Part shown: piece after piece, positions 6,285 to 9,034 of the stretch
Position numbering within the stretch: position 1 is the stretch's first letter
How the letters are laid out: each line of letters opens with the position of its first letter
NCBI GenBank assembly: GCA_902784045.1
Contig: CACZTE010000092.1
Coordinates: 1-9,034, forward strand
Direction of reading: 5' to 3'
Length of the DNA: 9,034 nt
Origin: an uncultured Eubacterium sp.
Lineage (GTDB): Bacteria; Bacillota; Clostridia; Eubacteriales; Eubacteriaceae
Program-made: the position numbers and the translations under genes
The notes under the pieces: generated by a model
What the model saw: only the letters and a program-made list of their open reading frames with translations
Told to the model about the DNA's origin: nothing
The model's database searches: none

Positions 6285-6320
6285 GATGTACTATTTGACA
6301 TGAAAATACATGGAGGTCTT

Positions 6321-7145
6321 ATGTCACTCAAACTTTATCTGGATAATGTTCGCCGTATTCGTCCGACTGTACACTGCATCACCAGTGCCGTCAGCGCCAA
6401 TGATTGCGCCAATGCACTTATTGCCTGCGGTGCCAGAGGCATTATGTCCGATCAGGCCGAAGACGCTGTCGATATTACAGCTCATTGCGGAGGCTTGAAC
6501 ATTAGCATCGGTACACTTTATGCCCAGTCAATTAAAGCGATGTTTGAAGCAGGAGATCGCGCCGGTGAACTTGGGCGTCCTATCCTGCTCGATCCTTTGG
6601 GTGCGGGCACATCGGCGCTCCGCACAAAAACCGCTCATCGTCTGGCAGAAGATTTACCCCTTACCGTTATCCGCGGCAATTTGAAAGAAATAAAAATTCT
6701 TGCCTCCGGCAGCGGTTCTGCTCATGCCGTACCGGTCATTGACGACGACCATATTACGAAAGAAAACCTTGCGTCTGTTTCTGCTTTTATTAAACAATTT
6801 GCTGAAGCAAGCCAATGCGTCGTGGCCGTTTCCGGCGAAACAGACATCATATCAGACGGAAATCGCCTTGCTGTTGTGCAAAGCGGTGATCCGATGATGA
6901 GTGACATTGCCGGATGCGGATCAATGGTCTCTGCCGTAACCACAGCTTTTGTCATTGCAAATCCCGAAGACATTTTTATGGCCGTAACCGCTGCCTTCAC
7001 TGCCTGCGGCGTTTGCGGGGAAATCGCCAAAAATCATCTGCGTCCCGAAGAAGGAAACGCATCCTTCCGAAATCGCTTGATTGACGCCATTTATCATTTG
7101 AACGGCGAAATCCTGGACAAAAACGCCCGATACGAGATATTATAA
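6321..7145 (+). CDS. thiM: Hydroxyethylthiazole kinase
   Basis: ThiM phosphorylates 4-methyl-5-(2-hydroxyethyl)thiazole with ATP, salvaging the thiazole half of thiamine. From the ATG at 6321 the protein has 274 residues. Family signatures: RPTVHCITSAVSANDCANAL (14-33, usually CITN), NISIGTL (60-66), PILLDPLGAGTSALRT (87-102), VIRGNLKEIKIL (116-127), VAVSGETDIISDG (168-180) and SDIAGCGSMVSAV (194-206). In the last, the usual TGTGC or TGAGC reads AGCGS, so the conserved active-site cysteine is Ser201 and a cysteine appears two residues earlier (Cys199). The start is chosen for GGAGG at 6312-6316; the frame is open upstream to 6216 but that part lies over the end of ung and the promoter. No thiD or thiE is in the window. 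A distant ThiM-like kinase of other specificity cannot be excluded. Confidence 0.88.
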   Translation: MSLKLYLDNVRRIRPTVHCITSAVSANDCANALIACGARGIMSDQAEDAVDITAHCGGLNISIGTLYAQSIKAMFEAGDRAGELGRPILLDPLGAGTSALRTKTAHRLAEDLPLTVIRGNLKEIKILASGSGSAHAVPVIDDDHITKENLASVSAFIKQFAEASQCVVAVSGETDIISDGNRLAVVQSGDPMMSDIAGCGSMVSAVTTAFVIANPEDIFMAVTAAFTACGVCGEIAKNHLRPEEGNASFRNRLIDAIYHLNGEILDKNARYEIL

Positions 7146-7236
7146 TTTAGCGTATAATCAAAACCATAACGACCATTCGTTATAATCTTTATTCAGTCAA
7201 TCCATTAGACAAATTTTAAAATATTTCATTAACTCT

Positions 7237-7276
7237 AAAAAACCGGCATTGCCAAATTAGGCATTGCCGGTTTTTT
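7237..7276. terminator. Bidirectional terminator between thiM and tal unit
   Basis: Six A, then CCGGCATTGCC (7243-7253), a six-base loop, GGCATTGCCGG (7260-7270) and six T. The stem pairs over 11 positions with one internal T-T mismatch. The flanking A6/T6 make it work in both directions, serving plus-strand thiM and the minus-strand operon ending at 7308. The stem contains GGCATTGCC twice as a direct repeat. Confidence 0.85.
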
Positions 7277-7307
7277 GATAGCCATTAATTGTTGAATCGG
7301 AAGTATT

Positions 7308-7562
7308 TTACTTTTCTGATTTTTCAAGGGCTTCCATTGCCGCCATACTTTCAAAAACATAAGGAAAAATCGCCTTGACACTCTCAATGGTATCAGCTGA
7401 TACATCCGCCATTTCCATCGCTGCAATTCCATAGCCAATAATAAAATCGTTAAAAGCGCCCGAATTAACCATCATGGCTAATTCCTCTTCGTCTTTATCC
7501 ATCATCGCTTCAAAAACTTCTTTTTGTCTGCCCGCAAAGGCCATAATTTCGTAATCTTTCAT
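7308..7562 (-). CDS. Small acidic Met-rich protein of unknown function
   Basis: I do not recognise this 84-residue protein. It has ten methionines (1, 7, 20, 21, 30, 31, 49, 51, 73, 76), about 18 acidic against 7 basic residues, no signal peptide, no cysteine and no clear membrane segment. The pattern suggests a short all-helical soluble protein; a pair MM recurs ten residues apart (20-21, 30-31). AAGGGG precedes the ATG at suitable spacing. It follows the transaldolase gene on the same strand with 35 bases between and lies just before the bidirectional terminator, so it is probably the second gene of that operon. A metal-related or protein-binding role would be speculation. Confidence 0.75.
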   Translation of the reverse strand: MKDYEIMAFAGRQKEVFEAMMDKDEEELAMMVNSGAFNDFIIGYGIAAMEMADVSADTIESVKAIFPYVFESMAAMEALEKSEK

Positions 7563-7597
7563 GCTGTTTCCCCTTTTCCCATGGAATAGACAGAGAC

Positions 7598-8251
7598 TTA
7601 TTCTCCGAAAACCGCGATATAATCTTTTTTGAATTTCTCAATACCAATATCTGTCAGAGGATGACTCACAAGTCCGTCAATTACCTTTGGAGGCACAGTG
7701 CAAATATCTGCGCCCGCCGAAGCGCAGTCCAACACATGAATTGGATGGCGAACAGAAGCGGCAATAATTTCCGTCTCAATTCCCTGCACTGCGAAGATTT
7801 GCGCAATGCTCTCAATTAATTGGACACCTGGAGTCGCGATATCATCTAGACGCCCAAGAAAAGGCGAAACATAAGCGGCACCTGCCATCGCGGCCAAAAT
7901 AGCCTGACCTGCGTTAAATATAAGTGTCATATTCACAGGAATTCCCTCTCCGGACAAAACTTTGCACGCTTTAAGGCCCTCTTTTGTCATGGGAATTTTG
8001 ACAACCATATTCGGATGAATCTTCGCGATGTCACGGCCTTCGGCAATCATTCCTTCGGCATCTTCAGTGGTTGCTTTCACTTCACCGCTGATGGGGCCGT
8101 CAACAATTTCGGTAATTTCTTTGATGACCTCATTAAAATCACGTCCTTCTTTGGCAATGAGCGACGGGTTCGTCGTTACGCCGCAAATCACGCCCATTTC
8201 CGCGGCTTCGCGAATAGCGTCAGTGTTGGCTGTATCTAAAAAGAATTTCAT
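7598..8251 (-). CDS. tal: Transaldolase, small FSA-fold type
   Basis: 217 residues, matching the short TalC/FSA subfamily of class I aldolases. FFLDTANTD (3-11, with Asp6), GVTTNPSLI (24-32, with Asn28) and VVKIPMT (83-89) give the expected active site, Lys85 forming the Schiff base. The residues separating the two activities favour transaldolase: Glu57 in SGEV (fructose-6-phosphate aldolase has Gln) and Phe131 in SPFLGRLDD (the aldolase has Tyr). It should transfer dihydroxyacetone from fructose 6-phosphate or sedoheptulose 7-phosphate in the non-oxidative pentose phosphate pathway, in the cytoplasm. The ATG at 8251 is chosen because AAAGGGAG precedes it and the LDTAN motif is at the normal distance; an upstream start at 8269 would place the ribosome binding site inside the gene. 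It is followed by the small Met-rich gene. Confidence 0.93.
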   Translation of the reverse strand: MKFFLDTANTDAIREAAEMGVICGVTTNPSLIAKEGRDFNEVIKEITEIVDGPISGEVKATTEDAEGMIAEGRDIAKIHPNMVVKIPMTKEGLKACKVLSGEGIPVNMTLIFNAGQAILAAMAGAAYVSPFLGRLDDIATPGVQLIESIAQIFAVQGIETEIIAASVRHPIHVLDCASAGADICTVPPKVIDGLVSHPLTDIGIEKFKKDYIAVFGE

Positions 8252-8575
8252 AATACCACTCCCTTTCATCTATCATTTTGTGAATCTATTTTATCACCTT
8301 TAGTTAGAAAAGCCGAGTGTTCGATGTGATCTTTGCAAACATTTCTCTTAATGGAACAATTCTTGATATAATCCATCAACTTTCTATTCATCTCTCATTA
8401 TTTACGTCAGCTTATGCATCTCACGGAAAATTTTGACGGTATTTTATATACATCGTTTTTTGGAAATAAATGATTTCTTTTTTGCTGTAAGATTAATTCT
8501 AACCATTTCAAAATAAGCCGCTTCATTAAACAAGATGATTATACTAAAACATCAATGATGTCCATGATTAAATTT
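8252..8575. other. Intergenic region upstream of tal, no clear gene
   Basis: About 324 AT-rich bases. The only features I see are the predicted tal promoter near its left end and the perfect palindrome ACATCAATGATGT (8549-8561). A minus-strand frame around 8440-8540 (starting LFNEAAYFEMVRINLT) reads like protein for some 30 residues but has no start signal and ends in a stop, so I do not call it a gene; it may be decayed coding sequence linked to the broken gene next door. Confidence 0.5.
8288..8296 (-). promoter_or_regulatory. Predicted extended -10 of tal
   Basis: Read on the minus strand, TGATAAAAT is an extended -10 element about 37 bases before the tal ATG. No good -35 is seen at proper spacing, so confidence is modest. 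Confidence 0.4.
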
Positions 8576-8767
8576 TTATTGTATCAAATTATCGACAGCC
8601 GTTTCAAAAGTATGTTGTGGATTATTCACTTTTTCACCTTGGTTAAGCCATACTTCGTCATACATCAGTAAAGGAAATTCGTCCTCACTTAATTTTCCGG
8701 CGATATCCGGCGTTTCAAGAGATTAAAAGACTATTTGTTCTGCGCCGATTAATGTAACAATTCTCAT
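8576..8767 (-). pseudogene. Short broken gene with in-frame TAA, unknown family
   Basis: From the ATG at 8767 the frame reads MRIVTLIGAEQIVF, then TAA at codon 15 (8725-8723), then a further 48 codons (SLETPDIAGKLSEDEF, LLMYDEVWLNQGEKV, TFETAVDNLIQ among them) to a second TAA at 8578-8576. The part after the first stop uses codons like a real protein and contains no other stop, which is unlikely for such AT-rich sequence. Upstream there is only a weak ribosome binding site (GGGA). I do not recognise the family. It could be a true pseudogene, a fragment of a longer protein, a sequencing error in the CTTTTAA run, or two chance frames. Suppression as selenocysteine or pyrrolysine is not suggested, because the codon is TAA. 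Confidence 0.45.
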
Positions 8768-8838
8768 AATGATTATTCCCGCAGAGAAAAAGCGTCGTAT
8801 GCTGTTCTATATAGGATATCATTATTGTTTTTTTCTAT

Positions 8839-9034
8839 TTAATGTATTCTTCGAAAAACAGCGGCAAGAATGGCTCCGGAAATATTATGCCAAACTGAAA
8901 AGATAGCGCCCGGTACCGTTGCCATCGCCAAATTGGGAAAAGCACTGCCTGCCAGTGATGTGGCAAGCCCCGAGTTTTGCATGCCGACTTCGATTGCCAT
9001 TGCCTTTTTCTTTGGCATCTCCAACCCAAGAAGA
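8839..9034 (-). CDS. Bile acid:sodium symporter (BASS) family transporter, C-terminal end only
   Basis: The window holds the last 65 residues, open to the right edge and ending in TAA at 8841-8839. The segment AMAIEVGMQNSGLATSLAG is the hallmark of BASS transporters: a discontinuous helix with the EVGMQN substrate and sodium site. It is followed by a hydrophobic helix typical of the last membrane segment (PGAIFSVWHNISGAILAAVF) and a short basic tail. Such proteins are inner-membrane sodium-coupled importers of organic anions (bile acids, pyruvate, pantoate or others by subgroup); the substrate cannot be told from this part. No terminator was seen after the stop. The ATG and TTG codons near 9016-9024 are internal, not starts. 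Confidence 0.88.
   Translation of the reverse strand, partial: LLGLEMPKKKAMAIEVGMQNSGLATSLAGSAFPNLAMATVPGAIFSVWHNISGAILAAVFRRIH

Noticed and set aside
6259..6320. TPP riboswitch before thiM
   Set aside because: Only about 30 bases separate the predicted start of transcription from the ATG, and no CUGAGA-type thi-box is seen.
6722..7030. 102-codon minus-strand frame
   Set aside because: It is antisense to thiM, which has the family motifs in the plus frame.
8440..8540. Minus-strand frame reading LFNEAAYFEMVRINLT
   Set aside because: About 35 codons with no start signal, ending in a stop; may be decayed coding sequence but cannot be supported as a gene.
8766..8825. ATAATGAT/ATCATTAT inverted repeat between the broken gene and the BASS transporter
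   Set aside because: 8 bp of pure AT-rich sequence with a 44-base spacer is expected by chance here and has no T-run.
8835..9029. 64-codon minus-strand frame rich in Trp and Arg
   Set aside because: It overlaps the BASS transporter end in another frame; the EVGMQN signature belongs to the other frame.
1..9034. CRISPR, insertion sequence, tRNA/rRNA or defence genes
   Set aside because: No regular repeat-spacer pattern, transposase, terminal repeats or RNA gene signature was seen on either strand.

Overview
This window looks like an ordinary housekeeping stretch of a bacterial chromosome, most likely from the Bacillota (Clostridia or Negativicutes). The basis is strong AAAGGAG-type ribosome binding sites, TATAAT-type promoters, moderate base composition, occasional GTG and TTG starts, and closest-looking families such as a FadR-type GntR regulator coupled to ispE and an FSA-fold transaldolase. 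I cannot name the genus from sequence alone.

Layout. On the minus strand, 1-1501 holds a two-gene unit: an alpha/beta hydrolase with a cysteine nucleophile, then a maltose-type sugar O-acetyltransferase that runs off the window start. A 518-base intergenic region with divergent promoters and a 9-bp inverted repeat separates this unit from a plus-strand LysR regulator (2020-2916), the classic arrangement for a LysR regulator and its target. A minus-strand histidine phosphatase (2980-3540) converges on it. Next is a minus-strand operon, ispE-gntR (5385-3812), joined by an ATGA overlap and closed by a hairpin terminator. Divergent to ispE is ung (5560-6258, plus), followed by thiM (6321-7145, plus), whose own promoter starts inside the ung stop codon. 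A bidirectional terminator at 7237-7276 separates thiM from a minus-strand pair: an FSA-fold transaldolase (8251-7598) and a small Met-rich acidic protein (7562-7308). The right edge holds about 320 bases without a clear gene, a short decayed gene (8576-8767) with an in-frame TAA, and the C-terminal end of a BASS-family sodium-coupled transporter (8839-9034).

The known functions are isoprenoid precursor synthesis (IspE), uracil excision repair (Ung), thiazole salvage for thiamine (ThiM) and the pentose phosphate pathway (transaldolase). No mobile element, CRISPR array, tRNA, rRNA or defence system was found. The points most worth checking are a GntR-type operator (TGTATACA) at the predicted ispE transcription start, the divergent operator between hydrolase and lysR, an altered catalytic loop in ThiM, a G8 tract inside ispE, the small Met-rich protein behind transaldolase, and the broken small gene near the right end.
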